A stretch of 64,000 nt of DNA from Lepeophtheirus salmonis (GCF_016086655.4 NC_052133.2:11554301-11618300); one strand, 5' to 3'. Counted from the stretch's first letter, positions 10,907-23,984 are shown. The notes: generated by a model from the sequence alone, not told the origin. Translations and numbers: made by a program.

Positions 10907-13900
10907 ATACAAAAATAACTAATTGTGAGCAACTCTTTTCATCAATATATTACTAAACTATATTGTAATACAGTATCGAATGAAATACTATGTATATTTT
11001 AATAATATGTAATTAATTTTAAAAATGATGGAAGAAATGCAGTCTGCAGTATATAAGATTTACATAGCGGTGGTATGATTGACTTACTTGGCTAACTAAC
11101 AGATGATTTTGGGCATTTTTAATGTTTCTTTTTGTAGGAAAGGTTGCGTGATACAATAAAGATAACGACGTGACTGAAAAGGAAAGAGAATACACAAGAA
11201 GGTTGAAATAAAAAGTAAACAAAAACTATGTATATTAATTATATTCGGGGTTCACGTAACCTCGATCAAAAATATAGAATATAAATACCCTTCCTTGATG
11301 ATTAGGGTTAAGTATTTTTGTTTTAAAATAACTTTTATAATTTTTAGAGCATAATTATGATTCAGATACTATGAATTTTTGTTTCAATTAATAGTTAAGG
11401 TTTCTAGTTAAATCAACAGAAAAATGCATAACCTTATCCGAAACTTCTATTAAATTACATTAGATTGTCATGAACAATGAATTGTGAAAAATAAGTTCGA
11501 AGTGCAAATACAAAAATTAGACGAATCAGAATTAGAGATAAGAAAAAATATTCTTGATTGATATATATAACTCCTCTTTCCCTTATAGTATCTTTAGTTA
11601 AAACAGTTCAGTTGGTGGTTTTGCAGTTGTTTGTGTGTGCAAATTAGATTACACTCAAAGTATTAGGATAATGAACTACCGTGCGATACTTGAATGTATT
11701 CCTATTTCATAATATTTTAACAAATAAATCAAAGTGGATAGAAATACTTTAATATTAAGGTTGAGTTATATTACTGTATAAACCAACGAATCACTCATGC
11801 ACCTGAGTCGGTTTAGTAAGCTCACCAAAAATAGTCTTTCAAAAGATCGAATCCTTTGCAAACGACACTACACTAATTTACATGAATAACAATATCAGGG
11901 GCGTCTGCAGGGGAGGAAGCTTTAGGTCTTGCCTCAATTTCAAAAATTGCCCCTGAATTTGCATAGTCGTGCTTATAGGATACTTATCCCGTGGACAACT
12001 ACATCCCTTCCAAAATTCCAGACTTTCTTCCTTCACTAATTATTAAATTAGTAAGGGTTGATATTTCAATGGAGCACATTGTACTAACAGAAACTGTACC
12101 TGGTTTTCATTGAGTTCTTGGAAAATAGTTTACACTCTTAATATTATAATATTACTCACTGAGGAATTTATTGTCTTTATTAAATTAATTATGGGAAATC
12201 CGGAACTGTTAAAGATAATCAAAAACATATTATTTTTTAGTTTGATTGATATATTTATTTTCTTACATTTAAGATGTAGGTTTGTCAAGGGATAAAATAT
12301 AATTCCTTCACCTTCAAAAATGAATTGATGCTTAAAAACAGCTCTTTTATGAATCAAATGGATTTTTGATTAGTTTTCTTGATTTTACATTCATATTTCA
12401 ATATAATATGTACTTAGAAATTTGAAATAAAGAGGTTTATACAATGTTAGATTAATTTTTGATTACTTCAAATCTTTTTTTGTGTGTATATTGAGTGTAG
12501 CTGCAATTTTAATGCATCTCCTCTCCAACCATTAAAGTGTAATTGAAACTGATCTTTTTTATTTTAATGGTTGTTTTTTTTTTTATGGGCGCAGTTCTAC
12601 CATATTTATTTAGGAAATGTATTTTTCCATTTTTGTTGTATTCGATGTTAGCAATAATTTATAAATTACTAATTTTATTTGTTTTTTAAAAGATATATCT
12701 GATTCGCTTTAAACATGGAGATTTTGCCCTTGAGTAAGAGATATTAACTCATCGTTATTCCTTTCCCATGGGTTTTTAGAAACTTTAAAATATAAATTTG
12801 AAGCTTTTAACAAACCTGATCATTTGGATTGTTTAAAGACAGAGCTCAAATATAATTATATAAACTTATTTGCTTTAGTAATGACTACACATAATACTAT
12901 GGAAATCGTTCAGTCAACAAATTAAATACTTTTTCCCATCATGATTTATATCAGTGAATTCATAATAAATGGAGAAAATAACATTTACGTCGTCCATGCT
13001 TCTATTCATTTTTGAACGTTTAAACAGAAAAAATTGAACAATTAACCAGAGGAAAATTTAAAGACGTTCATTTCTTCGCTCAATTTGTATTTTTCTCGAT
13101 AGACATATTTTACTCCAAGACCAAAATCTACATTCAAGTGGCACTGCAATAAGCATGCGATCAATATTTGTATAAATTTTGTTGATTACGCAACTATTTT
13201 TAGATACGATATTTGTTTTGAACGATATCATTGGTTGTAACCGAAAACTTAACTTCATAAGGAAGAAGTATTTTTTCCATCCATGTTAATTATCTTGCCA
13301 GGAATCATCATCGTCTCGGCTCACAGAAGAGATAATTCTGACAATACTAAATTTGTGAGCATTCGATCTCATTGTATTAGTTTAGAATAATATTAGACGA
13401 TTACTTTTTTTTTCTATAGTTAAAAAAATTTATTTCTATTTTTTCCTTGTACTAATAAAATTTTAAATGTAAAAGAACCCCTTTTTTTGTAACAGTAATT
13501 CATTTTCTTCCCCCAAGATCATATAACAGGCAGTTGATGGTAATTAGGGTCTTAATCAAGTAATACCATATGTCTTGCTCCTGTCTTCTCCTCGTACTTT
13601 TACAAAAAGCTCATCCCTACATTTGACCGAACAGTCTTAATTTAATTGGAAAATTAAAATACTCGAGTTTTACTAATTGTTTAAGACAATCACAAAACAA
13701 TTGACGGTTACAACTAATTTCATGACAGCTGACAGTAAAAGAAATGACATTGTGAACTATATGTCACTTATTTGATTTATCTGTAATTAATTGTCGTACT
13801 TTTATGTGGATATGAATCCTGATTGGTTTCAATCTGATCCTACTTTTTCTGATGGGAATCTTTAAATTCTATTAATGTATATCATTGTATCTGCACTATA

Positions 13901-13997
13901 TAAAAATGCATTTATAAAAGGCAACTTTGTCAACCAAAATAGTTCCTTAATCATTTCATAAATATTTACAAAACTTCACGTTAATATTAATACAATG
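10907..13997. other. Three kilobases of AT-rich DNA, no gene found
   Basis: Only short chance frames. A CAGGGGCGTCTGCAGGGG end-like word lies at about 11896, with a matching GCCCCTG near 11960; it may be a scrap of another element. Nothing else can be supported. Confidence 0.4.
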
Positions 13998-14003
13998 TTT
14001 ATT
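13998..14003 (-). terminator. Poly(A) signal of cysteine-rich copy 2
   Basis: AATAAA on the minus strand, 89 bp past the stop codon at 14092. Suitable position for 3' end formation; processing is inferred. Confidence 0.5.
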
Positions 14004-14091
14004 GTTCATTTAAATCTTTAATATTCTAAATTCTGGAAGACAAATTTATCACAGATATATTGTGTATTATTATTTAGGATTTAACATCTAT

Positions 14092-15060
14092 TTACAATAA
14101 AATGGAGCTTCTTGGCCCGATAGAATCCCTGAAACTATCCTCATAGTCATTCTCAAGGATTATACTGCTGTCATCGTCATTTGTATGATCCACATCAAAG
14201 GAGCCCCCCGAAGTAAACTTGTTTTCACTCTGAATGCTGGAAGATCCTTCATTGCATTCTCTTACTTGGACATTTTTCTTTACTTGCTTAGGAACTTGTT
14301 TATGAACATTTTGACAATTCCGCCTTGGAACATTATTGCACTCTTCCACAGGCTTCTTCTCACATCTTTTCTTTGTTACAGATCTGCACTCTTGCTTAGG
14401 AACATTTTGGCAAACAGGTACGGTCACAGTTAGGCATATTTGATCAGGGACTTGACGAGATCTTTGCTTGGTAACAGGAGAGCATTTTGTTTTCTTTACT
14501 TGAATGCATGTGGAAGGATCATCAGCCCAAATTTTTTCACCGGCTCCATTAACTTGCCATGCCTTTTCGCATTCCCTCACAGATTCATCTCTGCATTCAT
14601 CCTCTATATAAGGCTCACTCACTGTTCTGAAAAAGTCCTCACATTGCCTTTCTCGTTTGTTGTTGCATTCTCTCCTTTGAACAGTCTCACATACTTGATC
14701 CTGATAGTTTTTACAGTCTTCGACAAATCGAGTGTTGCAAACACGTCTGTTTAACAAGAAGATATCAATAAGGTCCCTTTTATATTAAATATCTTTGTCT
14801 ACTTACTTATTCGTAGTCTTGCAAACTTGATTGTTGACCTCTTCATATTCTACGTCATAAACAACTTTATTGACAAGACGACAACCAGTTCCAGATCGAC
14901 CTTTTACGACGGTACTTGAACGTAAAGAAGAAGAGGAAGTGTTTTCACCAAAAACAATTCGACCATTACTTCTACTTGAGCCATAGTCTGTTGGTGATCC
15001 ATGAATAATTGATGATCCAAGAATCAGTAGACTAAGAGCTTTAAGTAAGTATTGTACCAT
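14092..15060 (-). CDS. Secreted cysteine-rich repeat protein, two exons (copy 2)
   Basis: Exon 1 runs 15060-14807 and exon 2 runs 14746-14092, with a 60-bp phase-2 GT-AG intron at the same codon as in copy 1 (KTTNK-RVCNTRF). The 302-residue product has a signal peptide (LLKALSLLILGSSIIHG), then SPTDYGS exactly as in copy 1, a shorter Ser/Gly-rich linker, and the module with 18 cysteines. Over the exon-2 module the copies differ at about 19 of 164 residues and every cysteine is kept. The C-terminal tail after the last cysteine is acidic and Ser-rich (FDVDHTNDDDSSIILENDYE), unrelated to the Gly-rich tail of copy 1. No transmembrane segment. The frame is intact, so this is the better functional candidate. 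Function unknown; cuticle, secretion or gut-lining roles would be guesses. Confidence 0.9.
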
Positions 15061-15139
15061 TTTTATAAAAATATTATTATTTTATCTGTCTTGCCTACAC
15101 ATAAAATATGAAGTGACGGATGGACCAGCGGGACTTGAA

Positions 15140-15147
15140 TTTATATA
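15140..15147 (-). promoter_or_regulatory. Candidate TATA box of cysteine-rich copy 2
   Basis: TATATAAA on the minus strand, 80 bp upstream of the ATG at 15060, matching the spacing in copy 1 (77 bp). It predicts a start near 15112 and a 5' UTR of about 50 bases. Confidence 0.6.
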
Positions 15148-15779
15148 CCTACCTTTTTTATTGTAGTCATATTCTTCTTTTTTCTGTGTGTTGGTTTTGG
15201 TTTTTACCTGTGCATTTATATACTATGTATTTTCGTTCGAAATATTCTTAGTATAATTAAATTTCCCCGTGTTTTAGCTTTAAATAGAAAATGTTTTTAA
15301 TCAAAAGAAAACAAAACTCCGCAATTAGTTTGAATTGAAACGATGCTAAAATTTCTATCTTCCACAAATAATTATGTTTTTCTACAAGTCTTGCAAATAT
15401 TAAAAAAATTGGAGGTGTGTGTACAAGAGCACTGTTTCTGTTTATTTTTATTATTGGTCTCTTATTTATATCATAATTCATGTGCATTTCCAATATATGT
15501 TAAGATTTGAATTGAATTTAAATGTGTGTATGTATAAATGAATTTTGTTTCTTACTTAATTACTCATTAGTCATTCTAGCATATTAATTTTTTTTTTACA
15601 AACTTTTATTTTTATTCTTGTGGACTCATAAACAAGGGAGAGTAACACTGAGGAATTCTAGTAACTGCCAGTATTAAAAGTTGTATCTAATACCTACCCC
15701 TATTGAGTTCATAATACGTAGTGTAGGGTAATTGCTCTGCTCTATCTTTTTCAAAAAGTTATGGGATGTAATTGGGCTT

Positions 15780-15975
15780 TCAAAATTTTCGGAGTAGCCA
15801 TATAGGCAAACATGACTATGAACATTCTGGACGCCCTATTGAGGTTACTCTTCCAGAAATTATTGATAAAATCCATAATATGGTGATGGATAACAGAGGA
15901 ATGAAGGTGCATGAGATTGGTAGGGCTTTGAGCATCTCGAGTTGGAACCACATTTCCATTAATATTGCGATCACA
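15780..15975 (+). pseudogene. Mariner transposase N-terminal (HTH) fragment
   Basis: The frame reads HSGRPIEVTLPEIIDKIHNM and then KVHEIGRALSIS, which is the second helix-turn-helix region of mariner transposases (usual form SGRPIEVT.PEIIDKIHDMV...KVREIAKA..IS). The homology stops at SSWNH. No catalytic domain or inverted ends are seen. A solo 5' scrap of an element. Confidence 0.75.
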
Positions 15976-17344
15976 ACTGCTGAGGTGCGAGCTGGTGGAT
16001 TGTTGTGATGGGAAATGACTTTTTTGTGGGCCAATTGTGGGCTTATTTCTTGCCATTTTGTTTTCTAGAGGTTCAATAATGATCAATAATTTGAACTTGT
16101 CATATTTTTAGCCTTTTACAGATAGTCGATGAGGATTATTCCTTGGGAATCCAAAATAAATTCGAAACGAATGCCAGTCAGAGGGAAATAGACCAATCCA
16201 GTTGAAAGTTGGTGTGTGTTCTTTCAAGAGATGCTTTAATAAAGGAAGCCGATTACTCTGCCCAGCGAGCTTTTTCCAATGTAAATTTTCACAGGCGAGT
16301 AATCTCACGGCAAACTTTTCATAGGCAAATTTTCCAAAGGTGATAATTCTTAGATCCCTTTAGAAAACTTATTCCTTTAAAATTACACTATCTGCACCGA
16401 CTGCATGTGTTTTAAACACTTTTGTTCACGGTCAGTTTGTCTTCAATTTGTTTTTTCTTAGTTTTCAAGCATTGTTTATAAAGAAAAATATTTCTTTACA
16501 ATTTTTATAAAATTATAAGACTCAAGTAACAAATTCACATGGTCGTTTAATATATCTTGATACATATATTTTATAATTTTTTTCATAACTTACAAAAGTA
16601 ATAAATACCTAAATATTAGTAACAAATAATAATATATAAGAATCGGAATTGCGAATCAAACATTATTTTCATGATGCCAATTCCAGAAAAAATCCGATTC
16701 TTTGATTCTGCCTAATAGTCCCATCAGTAATATAAAGTCTTTTTTTAATACTTGAAAGATATACACATAGTACGTCACAAAAATGGGCTTACTTTTCAAT
16801 CTTTTTTCGATGAAAAAAACAGTGTCTCTGATATAACTTGTTGTTAGGTATCTTTGGCGTGGTTAGCCAATTCTTACCAATTATGTAATTATTATTTATA
16901 GTTGTTGGATATTGCTCACAGCTTAACTGCAACTAATTTGAATTCAACTGAACGGCTCCAGAAAGTTTTAACAAATGTGTGTGTGTGGGGGGAGGCAGGG
17001 CTGTAAGAAGAATATTTCTTTGGAAGAGGGACCGTTGGGCTTTTTTGACAATTTTGATACGATCTTTTTTTTCTTTTTATACATGCCCAAATTTGACAAA
17101 TAATATCTAAAAGTTTTCAAAATTATGATGTTTAATTTTTTTTTAACAATACAAAAAAAATTATTTCAATTTCCTCACACCCTCTGTACACATTGATTAT
17201 TGAATTATACTGAGAACATATTTTATAAGTGATCACTTGGTGGAATTACCTCCATCTTTAACATCAGCACATATAACTATTTGGAAAGAAACACCGTCAG
17301 TTTCATCCACCTCTACAATTCATGTGGTGCGACAGAACTGTAAA
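15976..17344. other. No gene recognised
   Basis: AT-rich. Around 16290-16340 are repeated GGCAAACTTTTC / GGCAAATTTTCC words, resembling a stretch near 63690-63770. Otherwise nothing. Confidence 0.35.
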
Positions 17345-17755
17345 ATAAGTTTTATTTTAAAAACCTCATGGAACCAAAACAATTAGAATGGCTAGTCTTA
17401 TAGAAGGGTATTATCTCCTTTAACGAATTGAGCAATGACTCAATAATCTCGACGCCTCCAGCCCACCTCTTGCAGACACCCCTGTGTTTAGAGACTAAAT
17501 TTGTGGTTCTATCCGTAGTGACGAGGTTTTCCACTGTACGACCGTCAGAGATAGTTTCTTCGAACTTGAATTGCATTGACTTGTCCACCATGGAAGTTTT
17601 GAGAGACCATCCTTTGCCCTCCTTTGCCACCTCAAAAGCTAGGAGTCGACACAAGAGCATATTTATGAAATAAACCCCCAATACCTAGCTTCTTCAAGAA
17701 TTCATCGTATTTCTTGGATGATGTTAGGGATTGTATTTGGCCAGGAAAGTTTCCA
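17345..17755 (-). pseudogene. Fatty acid-binding protein (FABP) pseudogene
   Basis: Reading the minus strand, LTSSKKYDEFLKKLGIG is followed by STPSF; then a one-base shift gives FEVAKEGKGWSLKTSMVDKS, FKFEETISDGRTVENLVTTD and GGVEIIES. After another shift, QFVKGDNTLL and SHSNCFGSMRFLK match the last strands. This order and wording fit the ~130-residue cytosolic FABP/CRABP beta-barrel, which binds fatty acids or retinoids. The first and second barrel segments are contiguous with no intron at the site conserved in many FABP genes, which suggests a retrocopy. There are at least two frameshifts and several stops near the 3' end, and no poly(A) tract or duplication could be confirmed. Family recognition is firm; the processed origin is inference. 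Confidence 0.8.
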
Positions 17756-18423
17756 TAATTTAATTATATTTGTGTTTAAATGTATGTACTTAAATGTAGG
17801 ACCTCTCAGTTGGAACTCAGACCTGTAATCGACACCGTCAATAATTCATTTTTTTGACAAGTTAATTCTATCTTAAAGTTTAGACGTGGTTCATGTTCAA
17901 TGAAATTCTAGCATGTATATGCAATGTGCATATACGCACGAGGTAGTTGGCTCAATCCCATGAATCAAAGTAGTTTAATTACATAAATATTATATTTGAA
18001 ATTTTACATGTAAAATTTCATGTGTGTTCTCTACGTATTTACATAATCCAATAGTACCATATTATAACTTATAGTCCTTTCAACTCTCTTATAAGCCACT
18101 TAATGCTGGATCTTAAGGTACCCATCAAATCTATTCTCCATAAAATATAATTAAATCCTTATTATTGAGTTAATTATATAGCCCGTTATAATTTATTACT
18201 AGTTAGAAACTTTCATAACTGTCTACATAAAGTAAACAATACTGTATTTAGTATAGAGGCTATAACCAGGTTCTACTGTATTATAAATTAGGAAAATATT
18301 TGTGTATTCATGTATATTTCTAGGCAATTCATAAAGCATAAATATACAAATTACTGACGACAAATTAAAATGTCACTGACCATTCCTTCAAAAGGATTTT
18401 TTTCTCGATAATAATTTGTTAGG
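17756..18423. other. AT-rich spacer
   Basis: No gene or element recognised. Confidence 0.4.
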
Positions 18424-19900
18424 CAGGGTAGGGCAGGAAAATGTGGACTCCTTAGATGGATTTAGAAATACACCAATAATTTTATATTTGCAAAAATAGG
18501 TAAAAAAATAACGCTAACAAAACAGGTAGACAAGTTTTTTCACTAAATATGACCTCCTTCATTATCCATCACAGCCTTTAAAATCACCTAAAGGCCATTT
18601 TGGAGTTGATGAAAACCTCATCTGACATGTGAAATGACATTTAGGTGTGAGGTCCTGTATGTTCTTCTCTCCAATTTGCCCCATATAGAATAGTCTAGTT
18701 GGTTCAAATCTGGCGAGGAAGGGGGCTATATGTCTTTTTGGACCAAAATCGAGCCATGTTATCCATGTAGAACTCGGTGGATGTGTGAGAGGAGACGCCG
18801 TCCTGAATCCACACGTAGTTACTGATGAAAAATCCTCGTGAATAAACAATATATTTCAAGAAGATTACATGCGAAAAGAGATTTATAATTAAATATTACT
18901 AGTCATTAGTTAAATAATCAATATATTACTAATAATAAAATATATAAAATTATGTGAGTAAAGCCTCCACATAGAGACTCTTTTAAAACAGAACTCAACT
19001 GATCCCTTCAGGATTTAATCTCAATTAAGTAATCTGTAAGGCTCCCAGTTACTGTTAATTAATTCTTCAGTTATGCTCAAGGTAGTTAGTCTTCAGTCAT
19101 CACACGATGGTGTACCTAAGCACATTATAATAGGCCTACTGGTCAATTTTATGTCCAGCCTTGAAAAAGAACACAGGGTTCTTCTTTCCATCAGAGACCA
19201 CAACGCCGAGGACAATTTTATGGGCCGGATATTTGGTTAGGTAAACCCCTTGGACCTCTCCTCTTGTCTCAGTAAGCAAGCAGTCGTTCAGGTGGTTCTG
19301 GAATTGATCTACTGTCAAAATCTTTTTGTCTTATTTTTTTTTCACAATGGACCCATTTACATTGATCGATATAAGGATTTTCTTGCACATCTCGTGCCTC
19401 TTGGCTTTCATCCCCTCTGTCAGAAGGTGGTGTGGGTTGCTTGTGAAAGAAAGTAATCTTAAGTTGTGCTTTATAGCCCTCTTGATAGTCCTAGGAGCCA
19501 CAGTTGGCGAGGAGATTCATCGACTTAGTATTATCATTTATAATCTTCTACAAACTTAATAAGAACTTCTTATCCCTTTTTAAACTATGCCCTCCACTTC
19601 TTGACATCCTGCAGAGTTATTTTCTACTTTTTTTCATCTTAGCCAACTTAAAAACCAGGTTCATAGAATACTTAACAATATCCATAATCTTCAACATATC
19701 AACTCTAGCATCTTGGAGATCTGAGATAAGCTGCCTTTTTGCTTGTTACTCGCTCATGATTTTGAAATGTCTAAATGATTAGTATAATTTTTTTATGTAA
19801 AACGGACGGTGGAAACAAAATATATTTCATAGAAAATAGAGAAAATAATATCAGAGAAATAAACATTTATCAACAGTCCACGTTTTGCAGCCCTACCATG
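18424..19900 (-). mobile_element. Mariner element with inverted ends and internal insertion
   Basis: Ends are CAGGGTAGGGCAGGAAAATG (left) and, as reverse complement, CATGGTAGGGCTGCAAAACG (right). A TA follows the right end; the left flank is now GG. The minus strand holds transposase remains: VDQFQNHLNDCLLTETRG, VVSDGKKNPVFFFKAGHKI (18xxx-19330 side) and, after an interruption, WIQDG, HTSTEFYMDNMARFWSKKTY and SPLPR near 18690-18810. That is the catalytic core of the Tc1/mariner family. Many stops and frameshifts, and about 270 bases of foreign AT-rich DNA at 18845-19115. At 1477 bp it equals a normal ~1.2-1.3 kb mariner plus the insert. Confidence 0.85.
18845..19115. other. AT-rich insertion inside the mariner
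   Basis: It separates two contiguous transposase segments. No inverted ends or duplication could be identified, and there is no coding. Confidence 0.5.
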
Positions 19901-19968
19901 TAGAATTAGTGTTTTCATTCTGTAATTTGTATTTTCCTCAACCAAGGTTCATAATTAAAATATATACA

Positions 19969-20520
19969 TAGTGCAACCTCTATTTAACAAGCAACACGAT
20001 TTAAAAAAGAAAGAAAGATTTTCTCCTTAAAGAATCATCCGATCCTATCAAAAAAAAAATGCCAAACTAAAGCAGAATGAAAATTGACATCAATAAAGGC
20101 ATCAACTCGACCTCAAAATCGGGAGCAAGTCTTGATGACATTCTCTTTGACAGATTTCTGTATTCCTCCTCGATCCTAGACGTCATGTCGGATTTTGTGT
20201 TCCAAGAAGATATTTTGGTTTCTCGGTAAACCGCGCTCCCACAAACAAATCAATGGGATTGGGAGTCTAGTGAGCTTTGAAGTCAAACACAGGGATCAAC
20301 AATGTAAAAAACAAAACAAAAAAAAAACAACTGGTCAACATTTTCTTAGCAGTGAAGCATGGAACAGAGTCATAATGATCTCAAGTTCCTTCCTGAGGTA
20401 CAAACAAATTACCTGTGCAGGCTTAAGAATTTTGCAATCTCAACATTTGCTCGTGCAGCGCGGTTCGCAACAAGTACACTAAGGCTTTTCTACGATTGTG
20501 GAATAAATAATTCGTTGTTC
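19969..20520 (-). mobile_element. Internally deleted mariner-like remnant
   Basis: On the minus strand a helix-turn-helix-like stretch (EIAKFLSLHR, then VCTSGRNLRSL across frames) near 20380-20470 is followed, without the catalytic middle, by segments at about 20100-20270 that resemble a mariner C-terminus (PNPIDLFVG, NTKSDMTSRIEEEYRNLSKR). The left edge near 19969 reads GTGCAACCTCTATTTAACAA, which resembles a pogo/Tigger end; I cannot tell whether it belongs to this element. Very decayed. Confidence 0.5.
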
Positions 20521-22460
20521 CATGCCTTTTTTTAACTGACGTCAAATCCTTTTGACTAAACAACAAACAATGTTCTACCTGCGCATGCACAGGTGTTGCA
20601 GTTGCTTAAATTGCGTTCTTTAATGAATTAAAAGTAGGTCAAATAAAAGAAATTATCTTTTTTTTTTTGCAATGTTTTGAGCATAAGAGATATAACCAGA
20701 AAAGAAGTCCATCTTAGAAAAAATATTCCGAAATTTTGCCTTCGAGCAAAATTATGAAAATAAGGTCCATAATTGGTCCAAAAATAAAATTATTTTATTT
20801 TCCCATTCTAAAATCATTATTCAATTTATTTCATTTGCAATTTCATTTCATAAAAGACAATTATTCTTATTATTCTATAAATAACTAATTTACTTACAAT
20901 TTCCTAAACAGAACTATAACAGGGTTATTGAAACTGAAATAATTGTGAAACAGGTAAACTCCGGTATTTCCGATGCTAAGATTCATTAATATTTATCCTT
21001 AAACACATATTATCACGATAATTCTTGCAGGTTGTCTTTTTTTTAAAAATATTTTTTTGAAAATAGAGACTATTTTCTGAACTGTTCTCCTAAAATTACA
21101 AAATTTGTAATTTTAACATATCATAATGAACTAATAATAACATCAAATAAATACCATATTATGAAACGTACAAATTATAACTTAGATCCTTTTATAGCTT
21201 TTCATTTAATAAATTGCATTAGTATATAAGATACAAAGTGTATAATTTCATTAATGGTCTATTTAACAAATAAGCGACTATGACGTGATGTAAATTCATT
21301 GTGAATTGGCGAAGAAAAAAATGCTTGTGAATACAACTGTTTTTAGAAATAATATGATCATGAATTGGTACAATTTATATTGGATTTATTATAACCTCAC
21401 ACAAAGGAAAGAATAATTTGGACATATATATGTATGAATATATGTTACTCAGGTTGCAGATCTTTGTTAAGCTGGAGGTTCAATTTTGAAAGAGATTGGG
21501 GAAGTCCAGGATTCTCTTGAAAGTAAGTCAACTAAATAACCTTTAAGAAACCAACGGTATCGTAACGCAAAGTATCATAATTTAAACTATTAATTTTTCA
21601 CCTGGATAACTCTGTAATTATTTCGGAACATTAAAAATAGTTAACGCAACCTATTTGAATATTTTTGTAATAACTTTACAAAAAATGATTTCTTTCTTTC
21701 CTAATGAATATTGGAAATCCTACTTTATTTTATAGTAATCATATAATGAGTAGTTTGAGAATGAATGCAATTGACAAACAGTCATATAATCGATATTGTT
21801 ATTAACACAATTACAATGAATTCTAATTAGAAGAAAAGACAAAACTTCTAGGTATTTTAGTAACATACATAATAAAATTCTATTTATAATATCTCACTGT
21901 CAATCACCATATGCCATATTAAATATCAAATAATTAATTAACATTTTTTTCTACTGCTTCTATATAACTCAAAGAATACAACGACCTTAATTGACACGAA
22001 TTCCTTATTATAAATTCATGCATTTCCTTGTTTTTATACAGGGCATGTATCACATAATTATTCAAACGGATTGTGTTAAAAATAATTACTGGTACTTTAA
22101 GCTGTAGCATAAATAAAAGTTCAAATAAATATGACCTAAAACAATTGCAATACTTTTTTTCAAACAAAATAGAGTTTATATTGTCCTAAGCTGTTATCAA
22201 TCATTATTATTTAAGTATTGAAGAAGGAACATCTAAGCCAGTACATTGACTTAAATATAAAGTGTGTGTTCTCATAAATAACTGAGATAAATAAAGATAA
22301 TGTACTTTGTGACGTTATAACTGTAAGTTCTTCTTCAAATCAGATTAGAATTGAGGATTGGAATAGGAATAATTCCTGTCTATGTCTTTACAACAAACGG
22401 AGTGGGATTTATATTTCTTTCTTTCCTATCATAGCTGATTGCAAGAAATATATATTCTTG
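20521..22460. other. AT-rich stretch, no gene
   Basis: Only short chance frames in all six readings. Nothing recognised. Confidence 0.4.
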
Positions 22461-22510
22461 ATAGCTAAGCTGCTCTTCTCCCGAATTTTTTTAAATTATC
22501 TGGATTTCCT
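22461..22510 (+). repeat. Dispersed GCTAAGCTGCTC motif, copy A
   Basis: AGCTAAGCTGCTCTTCTCCC followed by a T-rich run and ATTATCTGGATTT. Related to 34761-34810 and 53497-53550 in the same orientation. Confidence 0.55.
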
Positions 22511-22901
22511 TGTTAATTTAGGGTAAATTTTTCTTACATACTGGAAGATCATATTTTTTACACCAGCCCTAGGTTATGTATTTAAGATTATCTGGATTAC
22601 TCTGTGTAGATATGTTGTGTTATGAAATTTTAGCACGTTGTTATTTTTAATGGTCTCACAAAACCTTTCTTACAAAAAGATACAGAATAAAGGCCCTTAA
22701 TCATCTGGTAGTTAGCCAAATAAATCAATCATATCAACCACTATTTATATCTTAAATACTAGCAAACTATCACTTTCATATAATTTCTTCCCCATTTTTA
22801 AAATAAACTACACCTTATTAAAATCTACATAATATTTTATTCCATACTGTATTAAAATATTGCTTAGTAATATTTGATTAAAAAAGTAGATATTATATTA
22901 T

Positions 22902-22936
22902 TTCTATGAAGAAATAGCCAAAATTTCTTCATAAAA
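22902..22936. repeat. 35-bp foldback palindrome, copy 2
   Basis: TTCTATGAAGAAAT, AGCCAAA, ATTTCTTCATAAAA: reverse complement of 10872-10906 with one mismatch. The rest of the flanks differ. Confidence 0.85.
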
Positions 22937-23984
22937 ATAATAAAATGGCCCATATATATAATATATAAACGACGAGGAATCAATAAGAAATTGTATTCCT
23001 GGTCTTTTGGAAACAGAATAACTTATTACTTTGTATATTTATGAAAAATAATAAATTATGAAATAGTCATGACGTATCTAGGGAGAAGAGGGAATCTACA
23101 GCTGACAATAAAATACATAACATAGAGTATTTTTGTGCTGATGAAGTAACGCCGTGTTAGACATGTGAAATTATCACTCATGTAGTTTATCTTATTTTTA
23201 TTATTTCCCCTCTTGAAGGAATAGAGTAAAAAAATATGTTGACTGCTCTTTTCTTTTGTTTTCAACCAATCAATCCTTTTATATTCCCCTCATATGGGAA
23301 TAATATATTTTGGTAATAAATCCAGGTCCCTAGAAATTCCATAGTTGTGTACAAGTTGCCACCCAGCATTGAAATGTATAATTTAGAATGGGTACATGAT
23401 TGATAAAAAATCATTGAACAATAATTTGATGATTATTGAGTTCGATAATAATTCAGTCTAAATACACAGTCATTTGGTCAATTAATGTTAGGATGAATTC
23501 GTAGTTATCCTCATATCACAGCAGATACAATTAAAGGTAAATATAATTTTCTCAATTATTTTTTTTTATTTCATCTACGAAGCATGCTTCCTTCATTTTT
23601 CAAGAATGCGATGCGAGGGTTATAATAAAAATATTTTGATTCTTTTCTACATTTTTTTTTTACTTATCCATGACTCAAGCAGTATTATTTGTCCAATGAG
23701 TCTTGAAAAGAAGCCATTTTTTTTTTAAAAACGATCTTTTCTACAATGAATATAATGGCGAGAGCTTAGAGAGTATGTTTTTAAGTTTTTTGGAGCATTT
23801 TTAATAGATGTTACAGTTTGAAGTGGAATGCTAGTAAAAATTAAAGTCAAGTCATTTGCATAACATAAGGATGTTAAATAAAAATGGAACATTTAAAAAC
23901 AATTATTTTTCTATTTTCATGAATATATTCTATTAAAACGTCGATTCACAAAATAAAATGTATTGTATAAGAATGGGCTCTTTG
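22937..23984. other. AT-rich spacer
   Basis: No gene recognised. Confidence 0.4.
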
